Of a stretch of 64,000 nucleotides of DNA, positions 1 through 8,850 are shown in pieces; position 1 is the first letter of the stretch, and each line of letters opens with the position of its first letter. The stretch covers positions 2,294,001-2,358,000 of the forward strand of contig NZ_OZ061318.1 of assembly GCF_964063345.1 (NCBI RefSeq). The letters run 5' to 3'. Source of the stretch: Pseudomonas lini (lineage in GTDB: Bacteria > Pseudomonadota > Gammaproteobacteria > Pseudomonadales > Pseudomonadaceae). A model generated the notes under the pieces. That model had not been told where the DNA came from and did no database searches. It was given only the letters and a program-made list of their open reading frames with translations. A program made the position numbers and the translations under genes.

Positions 1-1218
1 GCACTGCTGGCACGGGAGACGTTCGACCTGTGCCTGACTGACATGCGCCTGCCCGACGGCACCGGTCTTGCCCTGGTTCAGCACATCCAGCAGTGCTATG
101 CGCAAGTGCCGGTAGCGATGATTACCGCCTATGGCAGCCTGGAGACGGCAATCAACGCCCTCAAGGCTGGCGCCTTCGACTTTCTGACCAAACCGGTCGA
201 CCTCAGCCGCCTGCGCGAACTGGTGGTCAGCGCGCTGAGTTTGCCTGCGCCAGGCGGCGCCAGCAGCGCCATCGACCGTCGGCTACTGGGCGACTCACTG
301 CCGATGCGCAGTCTACGAAAACAAATCGACAAACTGGCCCGCAGCCAGGCCCCGGTGTACATCAGCGGCGAGTCCGGCAGCGGCAAGGAGTTGGTCGCCC
401 GGCTGATCCACGATCAAGGTCCACGCGCCAGCCGACCGTTCGTGCCGGTGAACTGTGGGGCTATTCCGTCGGAATTGATGGAAAGCGAATTCTTCGGCCA
501 TCGCAAAGGCAGTTTCAGCGGCGCGATAGAAGACAAACCCGGGCTGTTCCAGGCCGCTCAGGGTGGCACTTTGTTCCTTGATGAAGTCGCAGACCTGCCG
601 CTGGCGATGCAGGTCAAACTGCTACGGGCGATTCAGGAGAAAGCTGTTCGCAGCATTGGTGGGCAGCAGGAAACCGTGGTTGACGTGCGCATCCTCTGCG
701 CCACGCACAAGGACCTCAATGCCGAAGTCGCCGCCGAACGCTTTCGCCAGGATTTGTACTACCGCCTCAATGTGATCGAGTTGCGGGTGCCGCCCTTGCG
801 CGAACGCCGCGACGACATTGAGCTTCTGGCCAACAATATGCTCAAGCGACTGGCGACCGGCACTGGCCAACCCGCCGCAAAACTCCACCCACAAGCCCTC
901 GACGCACTGAAAAGCTATCGTTTTCCAGGGAACGTGCGAGAATTGGAGAACATGCTCGAACGGGCGCACACCTTGTGCGAGAACAAACAAATCGAAACCA
1001 GCGATCTGCGGCTGGCCGAAGGCAACTGCAACCCGGAAGGCGGTGTGCCGGACCTGACGCAAATCGACAATCTGGAAGCCTATCTGGAAAACGTCGAACG
1101 CAAACTCATCCTCCAGGCTCTGGAAGAAACCCGCTGGAATCGCACGGCGGCGGCTCAGCGGTTGAATCTGTCGTTTCGGTCGATGCGTTACAGGCTCAAG
1201 AAATTGGGGTTGGATTGA
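1..1218 (+). CDS. pilR: PilR, sigma-54-dependent response regulator of type IV pili (5' partial)
   Basis: Response regulator of the PilS-PilR pair, known to switch on the major pilin gene with RNA polymerase sigma-54. The 5' end lies outside the window; the frame is open from base 1, giving 405 visible residues. Counting on those, the phospho-acceptor is Asp14 in TDMRLPD, the AAA+ Walker A is GESGSGKE (123-130), and the sigma-54 contact loop reads GSFSGA (170-175) instead of the textbook GAFTGA. A Fis-type HTH closes the protein (WNRTAAAQRL to RLKKLGLD). The name over other NtrC-like regulators rests on the adjoining thiO and minor-pilin operon, the same order as PA4547 onward in PAO1. Confidence 0.93.
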   Translation, partial: ALLARETFDLCLTDMRLPDGTGLALVQHIQQCYAQVPVAMITAYGSLETAINALKAGAFDFLTKPVDLSRLRELVVSALSLPAPGGASSAIDRRLLGDSLPMRSLRKQIDKLARSQAPVYISGESGSGKELVARLIHDQGPRASRPFVPVNCGAIPSELMESEFFGHRKGSFSGAIEDKPGLFQAAQGGTLFLDEVADLPLAMQVKLLRAIQEKAVRSIGGQQETVVDVRILCATHKDLNAEVAAERFRQDLYYRLNVIELRVPPLRERRDDIELLANNMLKRLATGTGQPAAKLHPQALDALKSYRFPGNVRELENMLERAHTLCENKQIETSDLRLAEGNCNPEGGVPDLTQIDNLEAYLENVERKLILQALEETRWNRTAAAQRLNLSFRSMRYRLKKLGLD

Positions 1219-1223
1219 GGGCC

Positions 1224-1335
1224 CCTTCGCGGGCAAGTCGGATCGCCGCACCGCTCGCTCCTACAAGTTTGAGTCGATCAATAATCTTGTGAACGACATC
1301 ACTCTGTAGGAGCGAGGCTTGCCCGCGAAGGCGAT
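1224..1335. repeat. REPIN, GTAGGAGCGAGG class
   Basis: Two inverted REP copies lie between the convergent pilR and thiO. The right arm reads TGTAGGAGCGAGGCTTGCCC; the left arm is its diverged reverse complement with a partly decayed centre. Confidence 0.75.
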
Positions 1336-1360
1336 CTGACCGACAACAAAGATCGTTCGG

Positions 1361-2461
1361 TCAGATCCGCCCGGCCGGCGCATACGGCGCAGGATCGATA
1401 ATCGGCGCCCTACCCAGCATCACATCCGCAAACAACTGACACGACGCAGGCGCCAACACCAACCCGTTGCGGTAGTGCCCGCAGTTGAGCCAGAGCCCGT
1501 CAAAACCCGGCACCCGACCGATATAGGGAATCCCTTCCGGCGACCCCGGCCGCAACCCGGCCCAATGCCCTACTACCTCGGCATCCGCCAGCGCCGGAAT
1601 CAACTCCACCGCCGAGGTCTTCAGACTTTCCAGCGCAGTGTCGGTCGGCGTCTTGTCGAAGCCTTCATGCTCCAATGTACTGCCGATCAGAATGTGCCCG
1701 TCACGCCGAGGAATAGCATAACGCCCCTTGGCCAGAACCATGCTTGGAAGGAAGTCCGCCGCGCACTTGTAGAGAATCATCTGGCCTTTGACCGGTTCGA
1801 CCGGCAGTACCAGGCCCAGACTTTTCAGCAAGTCACCGCTCCAGGCCCCGGCCGTCAAAACCACCTGATCACCCGCAATGGCCCCCATCGAGGTCTGTAC
1901 CCCGACCACCGCAGCGCCTTCACGGATAAACCCGCTGACCTCGCATTGCTCGTGAATCGTCACGTTTGGCAGCGCCAGTAACGCTGCCTTGAGGGACTTC
2001 ACCAGTCGTGGATTACGCACATTGGCCACATCGGCCATGTAGATTGCCCGTGAAAAACCGCCGCCCAACACCGGCACCGCATCATGTGCCGCAGAGATAT
2101 CCACAGCCCGCAGCGGACGGTTTTCCCGTTTGGCCCAGGCGAGCGCTTCGGCCTCGTCATCCAGATCCAGCCAGTACAACCCGGTGGTATGCACTTCAGG
2201 ATCGACACCGGTGGCTGCGAACAGGCGCTCCGCCAGTTGTGGATAGAAATCCTGGGACCAATGAGCCAGCGCAGTGACCGCCGGGCTGTAGCGCCACGGG
2301 TAGAGGGGCGAGACGATCCCGCCACCGGCCCAGGACGACTCCTGACCGACATTCGCGCGGTCCAGCAGCACGACGCTTTGTACCTCGGACGCGAGATTGA
2401 ACGCCGTCAACAGGCCAATCACCCCGCCGCCGACAATCACCACTTGCTGTTGCTTGCTCAT
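1361..2461 (-). CDS. thiO: Glycine oxidase ThiO (FAD-dependent)
   Basis: Oxidises glycine to iminoglycine, the nitrogen and C2 donor for the thiazole ring of thiamine. The protein is 366 aa, normal for the family. The N-terminal FAD-binding Rossmann motif is VVIVGGGVIG just after the start. The C-terminal part has the GLRPGSPEGIPYIG stretch typical of DAO-family enzymes, before a terminal NCGHYRNGL segment. The ATG at 2461 (MSKQQQ) was chosen because the FAD motif then sits at the N terminus; the frame is open 36 bases further upstream. It lies 57 bases after pilE on the same strand, so it may be read through from the pilin operon. The same neighbour (PA4548) occurs in PAO1. Confidence 0.92.
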   Translation of the reverse strand: MSKQQQVVIVGGGVIGLLTAFNLASEVQSVVLLDRANVGQESSWAGGGIVSPLYPWRYSPAVTALAHWSQDFYPQLAERLFAATGVDPEVHTTGLYWLDLDDEAEALAWAKRENRPLRAVDISAAHDAVPVLGGGFSRAIYMADVANVRNPRLVKSLKAALLALPNVTIHEQCEVSGFIREGAAVVGVQTSMGAIAGDQVVLTAGAWSGDLLKSLGLVLPVEPVKGQMILYKCAADFLPSMVLAKGRYAIPRRDGHILIGSTLEHEGFDKTPTDTALESLKTSAVELIPALADAEVVGHWAGLRPGSPEGIPYIGRVPGFDGLWLNCGHYRNGLVLAPASCQLFADVMLGRAPIIDPAPYAPAGRI

Positions 2462-2518
2462 GTTCTGATCCAACCGTTCAATAGGCAGAAGGCGCAAAGG
2501 GCGCCCGAATAAAGAAAC

Positions 2519-2920
2519 TCAGCGACCCCAGCAATCCCTGGTGGTCAGGCCAGATGTGGCATTGACCATGCTTCTGACGCCGGTGTTGGTAAGGGTGAAG
2601 TCCCCGCACTTATCGCTCGCCATACTCGATCCGGCCTTGCGTGTTGCCGTCAGCAGAAAGGTCTGATCGGTCAGGGTCGGGGTGATGGTATAGAAATCAT
2701 TGCCGGCGCTCAGACCGGTGGCATTGGTGTAGACATTATTCTTCGAATAGAAGCGCTCAAGAATCTGCGCCTGCTCGGAAAGCAGCCCTGCCACTTCAGT
2801 GCGGCGGCCCTTTTTTACATACTCAGTGAGGCTCGGATAGCCAATGGTGATGACGATCCCGATGATCGCAATCACGATCATGATTTCGATCAGGGTAAAA
2901 CCTCGGTTGGATCTGCGCAT
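2519..2920 (-). CDS. pilE: PilE, type IV minor pilin
   Basis: Minor pilin of 133 aa that is thought to join the priming complex at the pilus tip. The class III signal is MRRSNRG followed by FTLIEIMIV: prepilin peptidase PilD would cut after Gly7 and methylate Phe8, and Glu12 is the conserved Glu at mature position 5. A hydrophobic alpha1-N helix follows. The C-terminal part has a Cys pair (DKCGDF and RDCWGR) fitting the disulfide loop of pilins. It is the last gene of the operon, 14 bases after pilY1. PAO1 has the small pilY2 between them; no such gene fits here. Confidence 0.92.
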   Translation of the reverse strand: MRRSNRGFTLIEIMIVIAIIGIVITIGYPSLTEYVKKGRRTEVAGLLSEQAQILERFYSKNNVYTNATGLSAGNDFYTITPTLTDQTFLLTATRKAGSSMASDKCGDFTLTNTGVRSMVNATSGLTTRDCWGR

Positions 2921-2934
2921 GCCTCAACTCTCAC

Positions 2935-5900
2935 TTACTGTATTTGTCGCCACATGATGCGACGGCCGCTGCCGCCACCGGACTTTTCTACCAGAGTGGT
3001 CACGCCACCACCGGAATCGTTCACCACTTTGCGGGTTGCGTCATTGACGACCGCGTTCAAGGTCGGAATACCGCCCGTGAAGATCACCCCGCTGGAAATC
3101 GTGTCAGTGCTGTCGACCGTCCCGTCGCCATTGGTATCGAGCACCGCGTAATTGAGCATCTTACCGCTGAACGCATCGAGCTCGACCAGTTTGCCAGTGC
3201 CGAAGCTGGTACAGGGGTCTACGGTATCCATACTGGCCGTAGTAAAGACGATTCGCCCCGACACCAGACTGGCCTGATTGATCACCCGCTCCCCCGTCAG
3301 CACGTTGTTGTACACCAAGGGCAAGTACCAGCCTTTCTTTGCCGGGTAGGTCACTTCATTCTGGCTGGTGGTGATGAATTGTCCGGTGCTGCCGGAAAAC
3401 ACGCCGGTCACCGCCTGCGCCTGCAAGCTGGAAGTGGTGATTTGCCCCGCTCCCCCCTCCGCATCCCATACCGCGTAGAACGCCTGCAGATCCTTGTTGG
3501 TCTTGTCGGCGGCCTCATTGAGTTTGCCGGTACCGAAAAACACTTCCTTGCCGCCCAATGCATGATCGGCGAGCAATGGTTGAACGGTGATTGGCTGGGT
3601 CGCGCCGCCGGCCGTGGTAAACAACGGTTTGCCGGAAAACGCCACACCCCAGGTGTCGGCGGTGGCACCGCTCAAATCAAACTTCCACAACCGCCCTTTC
3701 AAGTCGCCTCCATAAGCAGCCTGCACTACATTCTGCGAGTTGACCCTGAGCTTCACCGACGACAGGCCGTTGGTGGTTTCGGTGCTGTCGACCACGATTT
3801 TCTTGATCAACGTGCCGTCGCTAATATCCACCACATACAGCGCTGCCACCCCGGAGTTGCTGCCATAGCCGTTGGAGATGAAGGCGGCCCAGCGACCATC
3901 GGCCAAGCGTGCCACTTCCGGGCGCGCATAGGCATAACCCAGATCATTGAAATCGTTCGCAGTACTGGCCGTGGCCGGCGCACTGATTTCCCACAGTGCT
4001 TTAGTCACGTTACCGGCCGAGGCGTCGAACAATTGCAGCGCATAGAAGGTTTTGCCGCCCGCCCCTGTTCCGCCAATCGCCAGGGTTTTCCAGGCGCCGT
4101 TGAGTTGGGCATCGAATACACCGACTTGCCCGTCGACCAGATATTTGTGGCTCACACCATTGATGTAAGTGGGGTCAGCGATGTAGCGCAATGATGGCAG
4201 CACGCTGGAGGGCATATAGCCGTAGCGTCTGGCCCCGTTGGTGGAATTGATGATGTTTACAAAACCGTCGTTTGCATTCACCACCAGGCTGGAGTTCATA
4301 TTGGCGGCTTTGGTGGTGAGATAGGTGCTGTAACTGGTGTCGCCCACCAGATCGGACGCGGTTTGGTCCGTGGGCGCGGCCAGCACAAGTGGCGAATTGA
4401 TGATGTCGCCGAGCAATACGCTGCGCGCTTTCAACCCGGTTTTGTTGGTGCCCTTGCTCCACTCCACCAGATCGCTGCCGGTAATGCCGGTATCCAGCCC
4501 CTGGTTTAGGGATGTCTGCTGGGCCGACGAGAAATTGCTGTAGGCCAAGGTGACAGCCGCGTTGGTCTGCGTGTTCCAGGACTGGAAGGTCGGCGCGGTG
4601 GCACCGGGCACGATGGTGGTATCGGTGGTCCACAGCACTGTGGCCGTATTGACTATTCCCGCCGACGTGAAACCAAAGGACTTTACGGTGCCCCGCCAGT
4701 CCGTGGGGTCATAGCTGGTCTGGAAGTAGCTCGAGTTGCTGGTCAGGGTCGTGCCACTGGTCACGCCGCTGCCACCGGAGCCTGCCTTGGAAGTGATATC
4801 GCTCAAGGCCGAAGACAATGCGCTGTTGAGCCCCACGCTATCGATCGCCTGATAGTACTTACCCTGCCCATAGCTGGCGGCATCCGACAACATCTGGTTT
4901 GCCACGGTGAAACCCACGGTATAGGTGTTGAGGTTCTGCCTGGGAAAATCCAGGGCGTTCCAGCTTTTTCCTGTCGTGTCGGTACCCGTGGAGCGCATGT
5001 CAATGTCGAAGGCGAACTTGGCGATGTCATCCAGATAAAAGGTGTCGCCCTCTTTGTCGCCGACGGGGTTGGCGCCATCGTTACTGATACCGTCCCAGTT
5101 TGGTAATCGGCTGAGGCCCAGCGGATCGTCGGTGGGAAAGGTATGATCGAAGGTCGGCAGACCACCGGTGATCACCACCCCGTAATTTCTCTGGCAGCGA
5201 TACTGAATCGGACTGGTGTAGGTGTTGACTATCGAGTTGTTGTAGGGCGTCATGCCACGAAAATAACGGGTGATCTCGTAATAGGCTTCAGCCAGCGGCA
5301 CATTGGCCTGTGCGCTCAGCTCGTCGATTCCGGCGATCAATGCGTTGTAGTTGGTATCGGCCTGAGCCTGGGTCACGCTGCCGCTGACTGCCGACAAATC
5401 ACTGATCGAACGGACTATGTAACCGCCGTCATCCTTACGGTTGCCAACAGCCAGGTTGAACGTTGCCAAGCCGATGCGCAGCGAACGGTTGCTGGTCACT
5501 AACGTCTTGAAGACGTTGCGCGCCACATTCATCCGGTAATCATTGGGGATAGAACCATCAGTGAAATCCCGGTCAGCATTGTTCGCCAAGCTTATTAGAT
5601 AGGACAGGTAATTCGCCGTATATAGGGTGTCCTCGCTCCCCACCGGATCAGGAAGCTTCAGGCAAAGCGAAGCCAGACCGGAAACGCTGTTCATATAAAA
5701 ACCGTACCATCCGGCCTTCGAACACGTCCCATGATTCAAACTCGACAGGGGAATATTGCCGTCAGCCACATTAAGCTCACGGCCTTTGTTGCACGAACCA
5801 TTGGAGAGGCAAATAGTCACCGGGGCACGTACGACCGTCGGGTCGAAGCCTGCCGCCCAGATAATGCTGTTCATACCCTTCGAGTCATCGAGTAACAACA

Positions 5901-6054
5901 TCACATTGGGCGCCACGGCAGCGGCGTTCAACAGCGGCGAATCCGAGGGCGTGAAGGCATAAGCCGGCGCAGTCAGATAAAGACTCAACGCCGCGCCGCA
6001 GAACACCTGCAACAACCAACGGTGCCAGCCTGTGCGGGTCTCAGTACTTCGCAT
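2935..6054 (-). CDS. pilY1: PilY1, type IV pilus tip adhesin / assembly factor
   Basis: Large secreted pilus-associated protein of 1039 aa that promotes pilus extension, adhesion and surface sensing. A signal peptide of about 34 residues ends at APAYA. The N-terminal region is von Willebrand A-like, with NVMLLLDDSKGM where a MIDAS motif would lie; the last Ser of DxSxS is replaced by Gly. The C-terminal half is the PilY1 beta-propeller. It carries an EF-hand-like calcium loop DTNGDGTVDSTD from Asp973, the type of site known to govern pilus retraction in PAO1. The ATG at 6054 overlaps the end of pilX by 14 bases, which implies coupling; an in-frame start 18 bases upstream is less likely. Confidence 0.93.
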   Translation of the reverse strand: MRSTETRTGWHRWLLQVFCGAALSLYLTAPAYAFTPSDSPLLNAAAVAPNVMLLLDDSKGMNSIIWAAGFDPTVVRAPVTICLSNGSCNKGRELNVADGNIPLSSLNHGTCSKAGWYGFYMNSVSGLASLCLKLPDPVGSEDTLYTANYLSYLISLANNADRDFTDGSIPNDYRMNVARNVFKTLVTSNRSLRIGLATFNLAVGNRKDDGGYIVRSISDLSAVSGSVTQAQADTNYNALIAGIDELSAQANVPLAEAYYEITRYFRGMTPYNNSIVNTYTSPIQYRCQRNYGVVITGGLPTFDHTFPTDDPLGLSRLPNWDGISNDGANPVGDKEGDTFYLDDIAKFAFDIDMRSTGTDTTGKSWNALDFPRQNLNTYTVGFTVANQMLSDAASYGQGKYYQAIDSVGLNSALSSALSDITSKAGSGGSGVTSGTTLTSNSSYFQTSYDPTDWRGTVKSFGFTSAGIVNTATVLWTTDTTIVPGATAPTFQSWNTQTNAAVTLAYSNFSSAQQTSLNQGLDTGITGSDLVEWSKGTNKTGLKARSVLLGDIINSPLVLAAPTDQTASDLVGDTSYSTYLTTKAANMNSSLVVNANDGFVNIINSTNGARRYGYMPSSVLPSLRYIADPTYINGVSHKYLVDGQVGVFDAQLNGAWKTLAIGGTGAGGKTFYALQLFDASAGNVTKALWEISAPATASTANDFNDLGYAYARPEVARLADGRWAAFISNGYGSNSGVAALYVVDISDGTLIKKIVVDSTETTNGLSSVKLRVNSQNVVQAAYGGDLKGRLWKFDLSGATADTWGVAFSGKPLFTTAGGATQPITVQPLLADHALGGKEVFFGTGKLNEAADKTNKDLQAFYAVWDAEGGAGQITTSSLQAQAVTGVFSGSTGQFITTSQNEVTYPAKKGWYLPLVYNNVLTGERVINQASLVSGRIVFTTASMDTVDPCTSFGTGKLVELDAFSGKMLNYAVLDTNGDGTVDSTDTISSGVIFTGGIPTLNAVVNDATRKVVNDSGGGVTTLVEKSGGGSGRRIMWRQIQ

Positions 6055-6520
6055 AGATACTCTCCACCACACTGCGTGAGTTGCCCGCGATGCCCACGGC
6101 GGTCACCCGGTACAGCGTTGCCGAGGTGTTGCTCGGCACGTTCACGGCCGTCAGGGTGGTGCCGATGTTCTGCACCCCGTAAAAACCACTGCCGGAGGCA
6201 ATCCAGGTCACCCCCGAGGTGGAATTGAACCCGGAGGCAATGATGACTGACGCCTCGGCTGGCGGTGCGCATTGGCTGGTACCGCTGCAAACCGGCAATG
6301 AATAGGTATTCAGTTGCACCGCGCTTTCGCCGACGCGCAACACCGCTTCCGCCCCCTGAAACGACTGGTTGCGCAGAATCACGCTGCCGGCCATTTTTTC
6401 CTGCAACGTAGCGCTCTGCATCGACGAAAGACCGATCAACGTCAATACCAGGAGAAATACCAGGCTGACCAACAGCGCCATGCCGCGCTGGGCGTGAGAG
6501 GTCATGGGGAAATTACTCAT
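6041..6520 (-). CDS. pilX: PilX, type IV minor pilin
   Basis: Minor pilin of 159 aa with a PilX N-terminal domain. The segment QRGMALLVSLVFLLVLTLIG is the membrane-spanning alpha1-N helix; processing would follow Gly13, leaving Met rather than Phe at mature position 1, as is usual for PilX. The start at 6520 (MSNFPMTSH) is 11 bases after the pilW stop. The same frame runs open to 7039, but that extension lies inside pilW in another frame and is not coding. It overlaps pilY1 by 14 bases. Confidence 0.9.
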   Translation of the reverse strand: MSNFPMTSHAQRGMALLVSLVFLLVLTLIGLSSMQSATLQEKMAGSVILRNQSFQGAEAVLRVGESAVQLNTYSLPVCSGTSQCAPPAEASVIIASGFNSTSGVTWIASGSGFYGVQNIGTTLTAVNVPSNTSATLYRVTAVGIAGNSRSVVESIYAKY

Positions 6521-6531
6521 CGGCCTTCCCC

Positions 6532-7245
6532 TCATGGCAACCGGTTGCGCAAGGCGGCAACCACGTTGAAGGTTTGTTCGTGTACCCGGCTGTTCGGGTC
6601 GATCAGCGTCAGCGTCAGTCGCACACTGCGGATTCGCGCCGGGTCGGACGGGTTGCTGCTGTAGCTGGAGGCGGCCGTATCCGTGGCCGAACTGGCGAGG
6701 CCGAAGCTCACATTGAAGGCACTGACATTGTTCACCAGCACCTGCTGCGTCGGCGTGCCGGCACCGGAGCCCATCAGCAGCTGGTTGTTGCTGAAGCTGT
6801 AGATCAGCCGCCGGATCGGAAATGCCAACTGCCCAGACGTCGGCGTTCGTAGGCCGGTGTAGGCCGTCGCGGTGTTGCGGCAGTCGGAAATCACTGTCCA
6901 GGTTGGCACCCCGCCACTGCCGCCGACATCGGCGGTGACCAAAGTCAATTTGAGGTTGGCATTGTCCCAACTGATCGGCGTGATCTGACTGGCATTGAAA
7001 TTCCCTGCCGAGCTGGCGTCGACAATCGTGCCCAGGCAACCGAACATGCCGACCATGCGGATTTCCTGAATCATCTTGCTCAGGACAAACCGTGCATCTT
7101 CCTGCATGCCGGCGGCGGTGTTCTGACTGACGTAGGTATTTTTAGCTGCGATGAAGATCTGCGCCACGCCAAGCACCACGACCAGACTCAACGCCAGGGC
7201 GATCAGTAACTCGATCAGGCCGAAACCTCGATTGGCTCTGATCAT
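6532..7245 (-). CDS. pilW: PilW, type IV minor pilin
   Basis: Minor pilin of 237 aa, one of the core tip-initiation pilins with PilV, PilX and FimU. The signal MIRANRG is followed by FGLIELLIALALSLVVVLGV, so Phe8 would be the methylated first residue and Glu12 the conserved Glu5. The start codon overlaps the pilV stop in an ATGA arrangement (7242-7245), a sign of translational coupling. Confidence 0.91.
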   Translation of the reverse strand: MIRANRGFGLIELLIALALSLVVVLGVAQIFIAAKNTYVSQNTAAGMQEDARFVLSKMIQEIRMVGMFGCLGTIVDASSAGNFNASQITPISWDNANLKLTLVTADVGGSGGVPTWTVISDCRNTATAYTGLRTPTSGQLAFPIRRLIYSFSNNQLLMGSGAGTPTQQVLVNNVSAFNVSFGLASSATDTAASSYSSNPSDPARIRSVRLTLTLIDPNSRVHEQTFNVVAALRNRLP

Positions 7246-7691
7246 GGTGTCGTCGCCGGATCAACGGTAGCGCGGCTGACAACGACGAAACTGCGGCGCG
7301 AGTCGGCGGTATTGGCGGCCCTTGAGTCGTCCCAGGTAATGGTGATGGTGTATACCCGCTGGTTGCGGGTGATGCTGCCGGTCGCCGTGGCGCCGCCGAA
7401 ACTGGCGATGTTGCGGGTGAAGTCAAAAAGGTCCTGATCCCGAGCCACGCTCAAATTGCCCGAGGTCGGTGGCGTAACGGTGTAATCGGCGCCGGAGTTG
7501 GCGCGAATGCGGTCCATCATATCGTAGGCGATAAAACTCGCCTGGCTGGTCATCCGCGAGCTATCGGTGTATTTCAGCGCATTGAGCTGAATCGCCGCCG
7601 CGCCCAACAACCCCACGGCCAGAACCAACAACGCGACCAGTACCTCGATCAGCGTCATGCCCTCCTGTGCACGCTTGCTCCAACCCCTCAT
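7242..7691 (-). CDS. pilV: PilV, type IV minor pilin
   Basis: Minor pilin of 149 aa, with its PilD signal at QEGMTLIEVLVALLVLAVGL, so processing would leave Met as the first residue. The start at 7691 is chosen because it makes an ATGA overlap with the upstream fimU-like stop (7688-7691), matching the coupling seen at pilV-pilW. An in-frame ATG 39 bases upstream lies inside the previous gene. It belongs to the minor-pilin operon. Confidence 0.9.
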   Translation of the reverse strand: MRGWSKRAQEGMTLIEVLVALLVLAVGLLGAAAIQLNALKYTDSSRMTSQASFIAYDMMDRIRANSGADYTVTPPTSGNLSVARDQDLFDFTRNIASFGGATATGSITRNQRVYTITITWDDSRAANTADSRRSFVVVSRATVDPATTP

Positions 7692-8161
7692 CCGCAACTT
7701 CCACCCAATAGAATTCGTCCGTTCAAACACACATTCAGCGTCCTGCTCTGTGCCCCCAGTACATAACTGATCACGACGGCCGTGGACGGCGCCGACAAAC
7801 CGCCCAGATTGTTGAAATCAATTGCGGTTACTCCTGAGGTTAGCGTCAGAGTGGCGCCACTGCTCATCGCTGGAACAACCCGCAATACATTGGCCGGGTT
7901 GCCGGTACCGTCATAAACGGTCAGATCGCCGGTCCAGACACTTCCGCCTGCTGTCGGGCGAACCCGGGTGGTAATGCCCCGGTCGATCGCCTCAAGCCGG
8001 GCGTAATTGAGCGCGCGTTGCAGGTCGCCGATCTCGGTGTCGGCCTTGGTACTTTGCACCGAGCGGGTAAACGCCGGAACGGCCAAGGTGATCAGGATCA
8101 GAAACACGGCGAGCGTGATCAGCAGCTCGATGAGCGTGAAACCTTTTGTACGATGATCCAT
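7688..8161 (-). CDS. fimU: FimU-like minor pilin (GspH/FimT family)
   Basis: First gene of the minor-pilin operon, 157 aa. The signal MDHRTKG is followed by FTLIELLITLAVFLILITLA, giving Phe8 and Glu12 of a class III signal. Two C-terminal Cys (NVCLNG and GGSCG) can close a pilin disulfide loop. Its place directly before pilV matches fimU (PA4550) in PAO1. Sequence alone cannot separate FimU from FimT, since both belong to the GspH family. The frame is open upstream to 8242, but the signal motif fixes the start at 8161. Confidence 0.82.
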   Translation of the reverse strand: MDHRTKGFTLIELLITLAVFLILITLAVPAFTRSVQSTKADTEIGDLQRALNYARLEAIDRGITTRVRPTAGGSVWTGDLTVYDGTGNPANVLRVVPAMSSGATLTLTSGVTAIDFNNLGGLSAPSTAVVISYVLGAQSRTLNVCLNGRILLGGSCG

Positions 8162-8292
8162 CGGTGCCCTCCGTTGCCGTCGGCTATACCTGCTTCTACA
8201 CGCTAGAACATTCGACCGGCGGATGTACGGTTGTTTTGCCATTACTCGCGCAGGGATCGTGCGGGCCGCAGCACTCCAGGAAAGGAAATGAC

Positions 8293-8850
8293 ATGCATCA
8301 GCAAGGTTTCAGCCTGATCGAACTGCTCATGGGACTGACAATTGTCGGGATTGTTCTGCAACTGGTCAGCCCGGCGTTCGCTGCATTCACAGAATCGAAC
8401 CATCGGGAGCAGGCAGCCGAGTCGCTGATGGGCGGGATCCGGCACGCCAGAACCCTGGCCATCACCCGCAACCAGAGCGTAGTCATTCATGGCATCAATG
8501 GTGATTGGAGCCAAGGCTGGCGAATCATTCTGGACATCAGTGGCAAAGGGCCGGAGGACAGCAGCAACCCGCTGCTGGTGGAGCGTGCGAGTGATACTCG
8601 GACGCCGATTGTCGGTAATTGGTGGGTAAGACGTTTTGTACGGTTCAGCAGTCTGGGGGAACCGCAGATGCCCGACGGGGCATTTCAGGCAGGGAGACTG
8701 CACATTTGCGCGACTCGCGAGCCGGTCAGCCTGCTCCAGGTAGTGCTGGCGGCGAGCGGTCGAGTGCGCCTGGCCAAGGATAAGGCTGAGCAGGCGCTGT
8801 GTCGAAAGGCGAAAGGTGTTACAGCAACGAACGCACGCGCAGCTCTTTAG
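8293..8850 (+). CDS. fimT: FimT-like pseudopilin (GspH/FimT family), divergent
   Basis: Pilin-like protein of 185 aa. The signal is MHQQG followed by [20 protein letters not shown], with Glu at mature position 5. FimT of other bacteria is known to bind DNA for natural transformation; that role is family knowledge, not shown here. The ATG at 8293 follows AGGAAAGGAAA; an earlier frame start at 8146 would bury the signal. It is transcribed away from the pilin operon, whereas in PAO1 fimT and fimU run in tandem. Its last 32 bases overlap the end of ispH tail to tail. Confidence 0.82.
   Translation: MHQQGFSLIELLMGLTIVGIVLQLVSPAFAAFTESNHREQAAESLMGGIRHARTLAITRNQSVVIHGINGDWSQGWRIILDISGKGPEDSSNPLLVERASDTRTPIVGNWWVRRFVRFSSLGEPQMPDGAFQAGRLHICATREPVSLLQVVLAASGRVRLAKDKAEQALCRKAKGVTATNARAAL

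Noticed and set aside
2921..2934. pilY2 between pilY1 and pilE
   Set aside because: Only 14 bases separate the two genes, so no gene fits.
6041..7039. Long version of PilX starting inside pilW
   Set aside because: The first 173 residues come from pilW read in another frame; the pilin signal motif places the start at 6520.
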